NCBI GenBank assembly: GCA_008933995.1
Contig: WARS01000029.1
Span: 7,502,332-7,566,331, forward strand
From: Datnioides undecimradiatus
Taxonomy: Eukaryota; Chordata; Actinopteri; Lobotiformes; Datnioididae
Reading direction: 5' to 3'
Length of the DNA stretch: 64,000 nt
The notes below the pieces were generated by a model. The model made no database searches. It worked only from the letters and a program-made list of their open reading frames with translations, and was not told the origin of the DNA. This document shows, piece after piece, positions 23,346 through 34,028 of the stretch (positions within the stretch are counted from its first letter, which is position 1; every line of letters begins with the position of its first letter). A program made the translations under genes and the position numbers.

Positions 23346-24829
23346 CACTAATATAGCTTGACAGCCAAGAACAGCGAAAGGAGGAGGAAAAAAGCCAGGG
23401 GTAAAAAGAGCACAAACATTTTCACATATTTTGGAAGTCTGAGCAGTTGATTGTGTGCAAGTGTGAGAGGAAGAGGTGGACTATGGTTATTTGTGTGGAC
23501 CCTCAAAGTTCACAACAGTCAAGACATCGCACACGTTTATCAGAGAATATTGATGAAATATTACTTTATGAGCAGTTGGCTGAGGTGGAGGAATGTACCT
23601 GTAGCATCTTCCTTTGCATTAAAATATGTTTGTTAGATGAGGATGTGGATTAATATTCAACACGGGGATATGCAAGATACGCAACACGTTGAACTCGTTG
23701 CAAATCGTTATACCTTTTAAGTTGTATTTAATAAAAACGCAGTTGATACAATCACATTCAAATGAACATTTATATAATTAATCTGAAACTACCCAGTAGT
23801 ACCCAGTAACTAAAGCGGTGGAGTAAAAAGTATATTTGCAGCTGAATAATAGTGGAGCAGGGGTGTGAAACAGCAGAAAATGGAAATATTCAAACACATT
23901 ACTTAATGATTAACATTAACAACTACATGATTAATTAACCTCAGCGTGGACGAGGCCAGTGAGACAGCTCTCCACACCCAACATAAAGTAAAATTAGATG
24001 GCAGTGGTAAGTGGTAAGTAAAAATACCAGTGACTCAATCAGCAATGTGACTGCATCTTTAAACATTATTATTGATGCATTCATGTTTAAACAATATTGA
24101 CTTGATAAAACAACTAGACGAGGTCCGTTTGCTCACTGTTCTGGGACTCTAGGTTGTATCACATGATCCTCATCAGCAGGTGGAATTTGCCCATTTATTG
24201 CAGATGTGCATTTTTCCATTTTTCTCAGCATAAGGAAAAGATGTCCTCAGAGGAAATGGAAATTTCAACACCTACAGTGGTCTGACAATCAAACAAAAAA
24301 ACATAGCTTGCAGAGAAAGGCACTATTAAAAGCTGAAGAACAGCTACAGTGCATTGTTTCATAAAAAAAAAATCCAGTCTCTATCATTTTTACATTTTAT
24401 TAGTGAACTCCAAACTACTCCTTGTACTGCTGGGCAGTGTAATCTACAACCGTGCATCGTGTTTCACATGTTTACATGCTGTATTTGTAAGTAATATTTC
24501 ACTGATAGCAATCTTAGCTGTCAGATAAATATAGTCAAAAATACTAACTACCTCTAAAAACTGAAACTGAAAAACTTCTGATTAAGGAAAGCATTTGAGT
24601 AAGAGGTTATTCTTTACTTTAAAACCCTATATTTAACATGAATAATCTGGATAGGAACAATTTACCCATTGAATAGTGGGTTTACACTATAATTTAGTAT
24701 CAAGCAGACATAAGTCTTTCATAAAGACATAATAAACTATTTTAATATAAAATGCAACTTCACAGAAGACTTTATACTGTTTACAATTATAAAAACGCCT
24801 AAATATGCAAATAGTGTATTTAAATAAAT

Positions 24830-24930
24830 ATTTTGTTTGCAACTAGTTACTTTAGTTGGTGCCGCATTTAATGTACTGAATAAATGTAATTTAGTTTAGT
24901 ACCTGAGTAAGTTACAGTTACCTTCCACTC
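24830..24930. repeat. Degenerate dispersed repeat, family B (fragment)
   Basis: AATAAATGTAATTTAGTTTAG, GTACCTGAGTAAGTTACAG and CTTCCACTCCTGC follow the family B end pattern. Confidence 0.4.
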
Positions 24931-25189
24931 CTGCAGTATGGTTTATAAAGTGTACTGGAGGACTTCATTTTGGTGATTTTGGTCTCTCTTCTGATCCTGG
25001 GAAGACTTCTCATTTAGCTCAGCTGGATCCTCAGAAATTGTTCTCATTGAGGAGCGTTCAGATTAACTTCACATGGTGACAGTTTATAGGCAAAATATGG
25101 TGCCTGTTAGCAAAACAAACCCTGGGAGAGAGAGAGAGAGAGAGAGAAAACCCTGTCTAAGCCAGCGGTATATGGGAGAAAGAGGACTG

Positions 25190-25480
25190 AGAAGGAGAGC
25201 ACAATCAAAGGCTGTTATTTTAATCTGTCCTGCCTCGGAGATTAGCCGACCACATTGTTTTAATTGTTTTAACGGGAGGGAATGAAACGCTCGCTTATAG
25301 GGGGATCCTTGGCATAAATCTCTCAAGTTCAATAGTTTCAAAAACTTGAGCCCCTTGCGCCCCCCCTCTCTTCCCTCATCCCACCTAATCCCGGCTAATA
25401 CCTTTCTTTCTATTGGCTAATGGCTGAGGGGAGCCTGGGTAAATGCTTCTTAAATAGTCGTGGGTGAGAATGGTTTCGGA
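25190..25480 (+). promoter_or_regulatory. Promoter of the Dmbx-type homeobox gene
   Basis: A TATA-like TTAAATAG lies at 25450-25457. Upstream are CTATTGGCTAATGG (inverted CCAAT box, near 25410), TAATCC at 25386-25391 followed by GGCTAATACC, and a LEF/TCF-type ATCAAAGG near 25204-25211. The TATA position predicts a start near 25480. A (GA)n run lies at about 25125-25147. Confidence 0.5.
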
Positions 25481-25634
25481 GAATTAGATCCGTGCCACGA
25501 CAAGGATCGCTGGTGTGCCAGGATACAAGGACCAAACTGGGTATACTGGACTACAGCGCACCGGGGTCAACTTCCGTGCGTCAAAGCGCACCTGGATCGT
25601 TTACACGCCTGCTCGGGCCTCGTCGGGATCGCAG
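25480..25634 (+). other. Putative non-coding first exon of the Dmbx-type gene
   Basis: The exon would run from the inferred start site to a strong donor, GCAG|GTAAAC, at 25634/25635. It would splice to the acceptor TTTCCTTAG at 26149, seven bases before the ATG. Inferred from signals only. Confidence 0.5.
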
Positions 25635-26149
25635 GTAAACAGACAAGAAGAGAGTAGCCGTAGAAAAACCCTGCATGGACAGAAAGGGTTCTAACAATGT
25701 CTTCATGGCTGAATGAGGAGACACTCATGCGTCTTAAGAGTGTGATCAGCTTTTGAGCTCAAAACGCTGTTTTTTAAGGATTCAAGGCGCAAAATATGTA
25801 TGAGATTGTATTAATATTTTAAATCAAAAAACAGTTTTTCACATCAATTCATACACACAGATGAATCAAGTCATAACAATATGGTCACAATCGGAACAAT
25901 GACTAAAAATATCCAAAAAGAGTAAAGGACAGTATGAGTAGGACAGTAAATAAACAGGAATAATAATAATTAGTCTCTGTAATAATGCAGATATGTGTTT
26001 TTGTTAGCTCAAACTCACAGATATTAACATATTAGTTTTGAACATATTCCACTAACAAGTCAACTGAATATGAATATAGAATAGAATATGTTGAGAAAGT
26101 TTGGGGGACTTCGGCCAAGTTTGTTAAAATAACTCTTCTGTTTCCTTAG
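25635..26149 (+). other. Intron 1 (5' UTR intron) of the Dmbx-type gene
   Basis: A 515-base AT-rich stretch between the inferred donor and the acceptor TTTCCTTAG. Nothing else was recognised. Confidence 0.5.
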
Positions 26150-26156
26150 ATTCAAT

Positions 26157-26322
26157 ATGAACTCACTGCATTTCTGCGGGACGTCCAGCGCCGCCGTGTA
26201 CCCCCTCCGCGGTGTGAACTCCATGCTGTTCGACCTGCACCACCAGATGGCGGAGCAGTACCACGTTTACTCCGCAGCCGGCCCCGCGGTGCACACCCTC
26301 TCTGTGGCTGAGAGGCTTGCAG
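26157..26322 (+). CDS. Dmbx-type gene, first coding exon
   Basis: Residues 1-55, [10 protein letters not shown] to SVAERLA. The donor is GCAG|GTACAG, phase 1. The ATG lies seven bases into the exon. Confidence 0.9.
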
Positions 26323-28227
26323 GTACAGGTCACCCTGATCCTGCACAGATCCCAACACCTGAGACGCAGTTTAATTTAAAGTTTAAAAACATTCTCTCTC
26401 ACTTTCTAGCACCAAAATGATTTGGATGCCTATTAGCTAAAACATATTTAGGACTTTTTTTTTACATGCAATGATGAAAAGTAATGAATTTATGCACAGA
26501 GCATAATTCTGAGAAACTTAACTTGAGTATTTCTATTATATGCTACTTTATACTTCTACTCTCTGTACTTTTCACCCCACTCCATACATTTAACAGCTGT
26601 ATAAATAATGATAACACATCTGATTTAAATAGTCCACACTACATGTACACGTCAGTGCTTAAATCCATATTCATAATACAATGATGCAATACATCACATT
26701 ATTCTAAAATTAGCTTTTCTGTGTGATGAGTCACTTCTGCTGCTTTAACAACTGACATTTCGGGGCGAGTACATTAAACCATTTAATTAAGTAAACATGT
26801 CTTTGTAGGACTATTACTTGTTGATGCTGATGTTATTTAAGTAAAAGATCTGAGTACCTCATCTACCACTGATTACTTTGCAAATAAAGATTACATATAT
26901 AAAAATATGCTAAATCCTTTGTTGCATTGCATCTGTTGGTAATATTTATCTAAGTGTAATTATGAATGCAGGGTTTGTAATGGAGCGTTTTGAAAGTGTG
27001 CTGTTGCCACTTTGACTTAAGTGAGGAACATCCACTACTGAAAGCCGGCTATGAATTCATTCTTTATAGATTTATTTCAACCCGAGGAAGAAAATAAAAG
27101 GTCACAAATCAGTCTAACAATAGTCTGAGTCATACCTCGACTGCATCCCTGCTAACACAGAAAAGTAAGAGAAACATGGGACAAAATAGCAAAGTAATCA
27201 CCTGTCACGCTCCCTTGTTACATTAAACTGGAGAGGACTCTGACTCAGAGAATATTTTAGTGATGACATTTAGTTTCTCTCCATCCTGCCAGAGCTTATT
27301 CTGGAGGCTCGGTATGGCAACCAGCAGAAGCAGCGCCGCAGCCGCACGGCGTTCACGGTGTCGCAGCTGCAGGCTCTGGAGAAAGCCTTCCAGCAGACTC
27401 AGTACCCAGATGTTGGCATGAGAGAGAGGCTGGCTGTCTGCATAAACCTGCCTGAGGCTCGGATACAGGTGAGAGCACACTCAACCCAACGCCTATAGGT
27501 GAAGGTGCTCAGAGCCATGCTGCATGTTTGAAGATGTTAATTTACAGTAAAACCTTTGTGGGACAGCATCAATAAAACTCTAAATGTAACTATTTTTGAT
27601 AATAATATGCTTTTTTTCTATTTTCTCATTTTTATCTTCTCTGTCTATATGAATGTTTCTGTTTAATAACTTTACCTTTCCTGTTTCCTCATCCAGGTGT
27701 GGTTCAAGAACAGGAGGGCAAAGTTTCGTAAAGGTCAGAGGTGCTCGCCGCTGTCCAGAGAGCACAGTCTAGAGGAGGGGCCGCATCGTAGCAAGACGGG
27801 GCAGGAGGATGTCAAGACTGAAGTCAAACAAAACATCGTTGCTTCACACATTGAGAGCAACATCCCTCCTCCTCCTCCTCCTCCTCACTGTCCTCCTCCT
27901 CCACCCCCAAATGTGGATAAAACTAGGGATATTTGCTGCCCACCCCACGCACCCTCAGACTCTGATGTTTCACAGTGCTCCCTCCGACTCCACTCTCCTC
28001 CACTTTTCCCCTTCATGGCAGGAGAGCGTTACAGCCACCCACCTCACCAGCAGCTTGTGGGTGTACTGTCCACAGAGCTCACCCTCCCCCCGGTGTTTTG
28101 GCCCATCATTCAGCAGCACAGCTCCGGCCTGGGGGTCCATCCATCGTCCGTTACTAAAAACTGTAGCCTTTCCCTTCACACTGCTTGCTCCAGCAAAGCT
28201 GTGCCTCGCCCTCACCTGGGGCTGTAA
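26157..28227 (+). CDS. Dmbx-family paired-like homeobox protein (probable dmbx2)
   Basis: Exons 26157-26322, 27293-27468 and 27697-28227 join in frame to give 290 residues. The N-terminus has a Dmbx-like block, MNSLHF...[11 protein letters not shown], and the Dmbx signature [17 protein letters not shown] (residues 48-64; human DMBX1 LTLAERLADIILEARYG). The homeodomain is residues 69-128 and ends [12 protein letters not shown], with Trp48, Phe49, Lys50 and Asn51. Lys50 predicts TAATCC binding. The intron between homeodomain positions 46 and 47 is typical of paired-class genes. DMBX1 is a brain-patterning repressor that acts with Otx2. The C-terminus is short and proline-rich, and I see no OAR motif. 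Substitutions relative to DMBX1 in the homeodomain (TVSQLQ, AFQQTQ, VGM, VCI) make it a divergent paralogue rather than DMBX1 itself. Confidence 0.93.
26323..27292 (+). other. Dmbx-type gene, intron 2
   Basis: A 970-base intron, mostly occupied by a family B repeat (26460-27045), ending CCTGCCAG. Confidence 0.85.
26460..27045. repeat. Degenerate dispersed repeat, family B (longest copy)
   Basis: Recognisable blocks are CTTGAGTATTTCTATTATAT, ATGCTACTTTATACTTCTAC, GTACTTTTCACCCCACTCC and AGTAAAAGATCTGAGTACC, then a second end fragment (GAATGCAGGGTTTGTAATGG). It lies wholly within an intron of the homeobox gene. Confidence 0.6.
27293..27468 (+). CDS. Dmbx-type gene, second coding exon (most of the homeodomain)
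   Basis: Residues 56-114, starting [19 protein letters not shown] and ending NLPEARIQ. Donor CAG|GTGAGA, phase 0, inside the homeodomain. Confidence 0.95.
27697..28227 (+). CDS. Dmbx-type gene, last coding exon
   Basis: Residues 115-290, starting [16 protein letters not shown]. It continues with a charged stretch, two short proline runs (near 27866-27909) and a Ser/His-rich tail ending RPHLGL and TAA. No OAR-type motif is present. A different frame stays open past this stop (28185-28379), so a frameshift or unseen splice could alter the tail. Confidence 0.88.
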   Translation: MWFKNRRAKFRKGQRCSPLSREHSLEEGPHRSKTGQEDVKTEVKQNIVASHIESNIPPPPPPPHCPPPPPPNVDKTRDICCPPHAPSDSDVSQCSLRLHSPPLFPFMAGERYSHPPHQQLVGVLSTELTLPPVFWPIIQQHSSGLGVHPSSVTKNCSLSLHTACSSKAVPRPHLGL

Positions 28228-28680
28228 CTGTAGACCTAAACACCTACAGCCTGACACCTCTGCACCTTGTGGACTCAGGTACATCTGAGGCATCCCTGTG
28301 TGGGAAGACACAGGGTATGGCGGGAAGAGAAGCACTTACTGCCTTGTTCCTGACTGACTTAAGACAGTGCACAGAATAGGAATTTTTATTTAGTGAGCTT
28401 TATTGAATGGATGTAAAGCTGTACATTCAGACATTCAGAGATGTTTTTGTAGACCAAGTCCAGTTTGGATCTGCATTAATTAAATATACAGGTTGGTCCT
28501 AGTTTGCTTGAAGGGGCTGATTTGTAATCACCACAGTTAAAGATATGATTGCCTCTTTCAGCATAATTACATGTAGCAACACAGTAATAATAATAAAAAC
28601 ACGTAAAAGGAGTTCCTCATTGTAACTAGGTACTGCTGTATAGGATTGTGAAATAAAATTATTTGCACCTGAATTCTGCT
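28228..28680 (+). other. 3' UTR of the Dmbx-type gene
   Basis: Non-coding sequence to a polyadenylation signal AATAAA at 28652-28657. The end is inferred. Confidence 0.55.
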
Positions 28681-29945
28681 GAATTTTCCTGGTGGGTTTC
28701 ACTTTTAAATTAATTTTAGGACACATTTGTAAGACTGCATGAATGAGATATATGAAGTGTACTCATTTAGAGACATGTTTTAAGAAAAAGATGAAAACTA
28801 TTGTAGGGCAAAGGTCTGGGTAATGATTCATTACTCATCAACAGTTGACTTCTGATGATCTGATTTTAAAATGTCATAGTTACTTTTAGTCTTTTTGGAT
28901 TGTTTTAGATGTGATTTACTCATATCTGACACACCATATATGTCAAAACTGGGAAATTTCATTATTGCGATACTGATTTCAACCATACTGCCCAGACCAG
29001 ATTTGATACCTTGAGGTTGTTTTAGATTCAACGCTGCCAGCAAACTGTGAATACTTTACATAAATTTTGGTGTTTATGATAAAAAAAGAGTCAGGATTTA
29101 CACAGAAAATGTTCATATCTCATGGGCAGCAAGTGAGACAGGACTGGGTTACATTTGACAGAGACCAAACATTAAATGGTTTCTACAAAGTTACACAGGT
29201 CTATGAAGTTGTAAGGATTGTGGTCTTTACATAGGTATGTTTTCCAGCTACTGGATTAGAGACATACTGTATGATCCAAGCCTAACCAATTAATAAGTGA
29301 TATACGGTTTGCCAAGTCAATTATTACAGCTATTTACTTCAACTAACCAATTCATCATCAATTATCTTTGCTCTGAATCTGGTTTGGTAACACTTTACAA
29401 TAGTGTGGGTGAAATTTTCAGTGTTCACTTCTTAAGTTTGTTTAACTGATTAGAGAAAATGAACCAAGTAGCTGAGTATATCTGGTCATCAGGATTTCAC
29501 CTGTAGTTCCCCTGACTCCATCTTTGGATTTTGCACCTATACAAAATAAAATGATTTGTCAAAGAATGACAGAGTGGGAACTGTCAGCTCATAGTTTAAG
29601 GCGAAGTTATCCATGCAGGTAACAGAAACGTTGATTAAAATATTGGTCATATTTTGGACAAACCTGGGGCCTAAATAAATTATCTTCACACGGGTTAAAT
29701 AATCAATAACTCCCTAATTTGTGTTAAATTAGTAAACAAAAGGAAAACATTTGGTTTACTAGGCTGCGGATGTTTCAATATCTTCACATGATCTTTGCTT
29801 CAGCTCTACCGGGAGTACCAGTTTGGAGGGGCTACTCAGTAAACTACGCACGCCTGATGTTTTGCTGTATTCACATAACCAGCTGCGTTGGTTTCCCGGC
29901 GTAGTGCAGCGCTGTGAGCACAGTCTGTAGCTGGGAGCCAGTGTG
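28681..29945. other. Intergenic region between the Dmbx-type gene and csnk1g2
   Basis: About 1.3 kb, AT-rich, with no gene recognised. 29285-29400 has TTAATAAGTGA and CAATTATC-type motifs and may be an eroded family A fragment. The last 200 bases become more GC-rich toward the csnk1g2 start. Confidence 0.6.
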
Positions 29946-30094
29946 ACGCTGTGCCTGGGTATCGGCAGCTGAGGGAGGCTTAAAGAGACAACAGCAGAAT
30001 CATAGCAACTTGAGGGCAAGAGAAACGAAATGAGAGAGATACCCACGAATGAAGAATCATGACTTCGGCCACGTTTCGATAGCTAAAACTGAAA
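29946..30094 (+). other. csnk1g2: Putative non-coding first exon of csnk1g2
   Basis: A GC-richer stretch ends at a strong donor, GAAAG|GTAACA, at 30094/30095. The next usable acceptor before the start codon is GCTTTGCAG at 33245. Vertebrate csnk1g2 genes have non-coding 5' exons. The start site is a guess; no TATA box is evident. Confidence 0.5.
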
Positions 30095-33000
30095 GGTAAC
30101 ATATTTTCCTTTGGCGACACAGTTTGCAGCGGTTGTTTTTGAAGACACCGTCTCGGCGTATGTTAACGCTCCTGCTAATGTTTGTCGTGCTAACTGGCTA
30201 AATGGCTAGCTAGTGAGCTAAGCGGCAAGAGATCCCAGGCTGCCGTTGGTGTGCGTTCGGTTGTTTAGGATTAAGGAGTTGCCCGACAGTGGTCAGGATA
30301 ATGGCTATAACATTAGCTGGAATCTGAACTCAAAAACGGTCCTCTCAGGTGAAACAACGATCCGTTTTATCATAACGTTTCTTCAGTCGATGACATTACT
30401 AACTAGTTACGACGTCGTCTGGGACGTTGTTATTTCTCAGTTATTAAGCATTTACTAACTAACCAGGCAATGTAGCATAGGAGATGTCAGTCAATGAATA
30501 TTTTATGTTCTGTGCTGTTTCGACTTGTTCAATTTGCAGTAGTTGGCTAACCGCTAGCTGGTTTGTGTTCCTATGGCACAGTGTTGTTAAAAGATTAGCT
30601 AACGTTGCATCGTTAGCTGGTTTTTATCAGGCGTTGGGCCAAGAGGGACGGTGGTTTTGGTAGGTGCTAGCTTGCTTAGCTTTACACTTCTGTGTGGCAT
30701 TTCGATTTAGCTGCAACACGAAGATATGCGTTTTTTCTATATTAATTGGCCATTAGTAATGTCTTTATGTGGTACACGACAACGGTTCAACAGAAACAAA
30801 TAGGCTACGATTGAACGGTGTCAAGCTAACTGAGCATGCTAACTATCGCCAGATAGCCTGAGAGTATCTGGCCTTGTCTGCCGAACCAGCTAACATGTCT
30901 CATCTTCACCTTTGGTTATTCTGAAGGCACGTATCGACAATGATTTCTTGTAAGATGTACTTTTACTTTTTCTTAGTTTACCAAAAAACAGACTCTATGC
31001 TGTTAAAGAGACATCACAGTTAACATTACTTTGCATCACCGAAACGGACGCTTAGTGACAGCTGCCAGGCACTGCTCGGTAGCCAGCTAGCTATTAGCTA
31101 GCATTAACATAAGCTCCAAAAGGCAGATATTTTGGACCACAGCAACAAACACTTGTCAGTCTGATCCGGGTAACGTTGCTATTGTTAATTGTCAGTTTGA
31201 GGCTTTCTGTTGGCAGTTGGACTGATGTCCTTAGCGTTTGAGATCGTCTATGTCTCACCAGCCAGCTGTACAGTCTACAGTGTTAATTGTATCAAGCTGA
31301 CATTAGAGCCACAGGCGTTTTGTCTACAAATTTATAGATTTTTCCCTCAGTATTTTTTCAAGCGAGTATAAAGTACGACTACTTAATGGCTATGTTTCGA
31401 GCTGCTTGGTATATAGTACCAAACAGCTGACGTGCAACAACAATAACCAACTTCCTGAAACCAGACAGTCTAGACATAGAGGCCAACATGGCTATAAAAG
31501 TTTACCTGACAGATACCTGGTCTTTGTTGTGGTCGTGGGGCATCTCTTTTTTTATCTTATATTCAAACATTAACATGCCTCTTGTTTTAAATGTGTGGAC
31601 TGTTAATGGGTCATCTTGTCTAACTTGACAGTGCTTGGCATTTTGCACTTTGCCATCTCAGTATCATCATTTTATAATCTTAGCCACCTCATTTATACTT
31701 TTAATCTTGTGACCAGGTAGGCTGTCTCATTTTTTTTTTTTTTTTACAGTAAGTATCGCCATACATCATGGTACAAGGAAGACACGACAGTGTAATGATT
31801 GACTTCATACCTGTCCTATAAATGTGTCCTTTTCCTTAGGCCTGCTGTGTGCAGTAGTGAAAGAATATAGACATGCACAAGATTTCCAGTGGATCTTTAT
31901 GTGTTGTGTCATGGTTTATTTACTCACATGTGCACTTCAAATCATTTTAGGCTTCAACAGCTTGTGTAGTTGTAATGTAGTTTAATCCAGAAATGTTATG
32001 TCTTCAGTTGTTTAAGGAAACTGTGTGAGGAACATCTTACAGTCATGAAGATATCATATGTGAATGACTTAATAAATATTTTACACAAACCAGTGCTCAC
32101 TCACCAGCACACTTACATCTCTTAATACTGCATTTTAGCCTGTAGCGATTACATTATTTCTCAGCCTGTCTGATACAGCTTAGCTAGCTGTAGGATAGAC
32201 TGTATCCAAATCCTTCCAATAATATGTTTCCAAATGATGCAAATGTTATGATGAGATGAGGCATTAGAGTAGTCATTGATCTGTGTAAGTGCCTTTCCAT
32301 AGGAAAAAGTAGCTGCCCATCGCGAGGGCCTGCATTACCTACTCTCTTCGGCACTTGAAAGATCTTAGATCACGGACACGGGGGAGTCAGGAAAGCTGCT
32401 CTGGACAGAGACGTCTGCATGCGATTGTTTGCAAAAAGCTGCACAGAGATGGTCAAATTACACTGACAATGAAAACTGAAATTATGCTTGTAATTTTGTT
32501 GTTTGTGCCTGGCAGTGCTTCTATAATAGTGTGCGGCTTAGTCTGATTATGTTGTCAGTTTTTTGGTTTTAATTTTAATTTCAATCCCTGGCCTCTTGAT
32601 TGAGTGTTTATACACATAAGATGTGTGTTAATCCTTTTTAGCCTGAAATCTTGGCTCAGCAGTATTTCAGAACATTAGATACATTAATCTTTTCTACAAT
32701 GATGAAGAAATCTCTTTTAAGCTTTCAGAAAACAGGTTTAATTGTAAAAGAGATCTTTTCTCTCATGTCTGAGATCCTCTGTGGAATATTTCCGCTCATA
32801 TTGATCATTTTATTGAATTTGCCTTGCGCCGGTCTACAGCAAGATCTCATTTCAACTGTAGTAAGGAACAGCCGCAGCAGACATAATTTGATCTTCACAA
32901 AAAAAGATTTAACTTTTTTTTCCCCTGAAAATTTTAATGTATTTATGGTCACAAAGTGTTATGGTAGCTGATGATGATTGATTGGTTAAGTTTTCCAATA

Positions 33001-33245
33001 TTTTGGTTTAAATCACTTCAGAGGTTTTGCTTATAGTCTGTTATTGCAAGTATAAAATGGGATAGCTAATAGAGAGTTTAACTTGTATGCATTTAGTAAA
33101 CATAGTGAACATCTGTTTTCTTTATTGTTTTAAGTCTTTCAGCAGGGTATAAGAGTAAGTAATTAGTTTATTTGTATCAGACAGTCGATGATGTTGTTGC
33201 AAGCTCTGAAGAAAACAGTGATTTCTGTCTGTTTTTGCTTTGCAG
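30095..33245 (+). other. csnk1g2: csnk1g2 intron 1
   Basis: A 3.15-kb intron. The first kilobase (30165-31110) is packed with GCTAAC/GTTAGC/GCTAGC motifs. A T-run lies at about 31731-31746. No gene was recognised. Confidence 0.6.
30165..31110. repeat. GCTAAC / GTTAGC / GCTAGC motif cluster
   Basis: More than a dozen GCTAAC, GTTAGC, GCTAGC and TAGCTAGC words occur, for example near 30190, 30210, 30548, 30596, 30613, 30667, 30825, 30840, 30892 and 31085-31103. They are not in a fixed-period tandem array. Confidence 0.75.
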
Positions 33246-33800
33246 ATCTCCAGCTGACATCAAAACTACCCCGTTACCTGTCTTCCCCGCTGCTTATTTC
33301 TCTAGCTCTGGGTTGCCTCGTCTGCTGTGGCCCTGTGGTGGCAAATGTGGCCCCACTGTGTCACTGAAGGCTGAAGAAGGAATGAGGCACTCCAGGAGAT
33401 GTTCCCAAGTGGCCTTGTGGATGCAGTAGCTGGGTTTTGGAGTGCTTTTTTATGACTAGTGTTGCATGTGTGTCTGTGGGCACATCCTAGCACAACCTGC
33501 CTATTCCTCAGGCAGGGACATGCTACTCTGAGACTGGAGCTGGAGAAACAGACAAGAACGGAGCCCCTCTTGTAAACAAGGAACACGAAGAATAAGGGAA
33601 GCACTCAGCCTAAGACTCGACCACAGATTGAGCTCAAGTGTCTTTTGAACCATTGCACATTTTGACAGCAACACCTTTCCTCTGTCCTGTGAGATTTGAC
33701 CTCCACCCCCTCCCTAAAATCTCATCTGTTGTTGTTATTGGAGTTTCTGTGGTTGCATGGCTGGAGAATAACCGTGGAGAGGCCAGGGTACCACAAGCTT
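33246..33800 (+). promoter_or_regulatory. csnk1g2: csnk1g2 5' UTR in exon 2, with several upstream ORFs
   Basis: The leader in this exon is about 555 bases and contains upstream ATGs with short ORFs: 33382-33429 (15 codons plus stop), 33452-33490, 33520-33531 and 33757-33771. All end before the main start. Confidence 0.6.
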
Positions 33801-34028
33801 ATGGATTTTGACAAGAGAGGGGGCAAGGGAGAGACAGAGGAAGGGAAAAAGATGTCTAAAACAGCAGGCAGCAGGACTGGACATGGGGGCCGGAGTTCAG
33901 GGACCAATTCTGGAGTTCTTATGGTTGGCCCAAACTTCCGTGTGGGTAAAAAAATCGGCTGCGGGAACTTTGGAGAGCTGCGGTTGGGAAAAAACCTCTA
34001 TACTAACGAATATGTGGCCATCAAATTG
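33801..34028 (+). CDS. csnk1g2: csnk1g2 first coding exon
   Basis: Residues 1-76, from MDFDKRGG to EYVAIKL; includes the glycine loop and Lys75. Donor TTG|GTAAGT, phase 0. The open frame extends upstream to 33696 but contains no in-frame ATG there. Confidence 0.97.

Larger units (their letters stand above)
17671..25440. other. Intergenic region rexo1 to Dmbx-type gene
   Basis: About 7.8 kb without a recognisable gene on either strand. It contains family A and B repeat copies (listed separately), a perfect inverted repeat at 22474-22524, and several blocks that look like conserved non-coding elements (18700-19030, 19620-20160, 20290-20660, 22950-23345). It resembles the flank of a developmental regulator. 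Conservation cannot be tested here. Confidence 0.6.

Noticed and set aside
25635-26156. Upstream coding extension of the Dmbx-type gene before 26157
   Set aside because: A good acceptor (TTTCCTTAG) sits seven bases before the ATG, and the exon inferred upstream has no ATG-led frame that joins it.
27809-28335. Overlapping ORFs in other frames and antisense over the last homeobox exon
   Set aside because: They are by-products of a C-rich exon; only the frame continuing [12 protein letters not shown] has homology support.
33696-33800. N-terminal extension of Csnk1g2 by 35 codons
   Set aside because: The frame is open but contains no in-frame ATG, and vertebrate CK1-gamma-2 begins at MDFDK.
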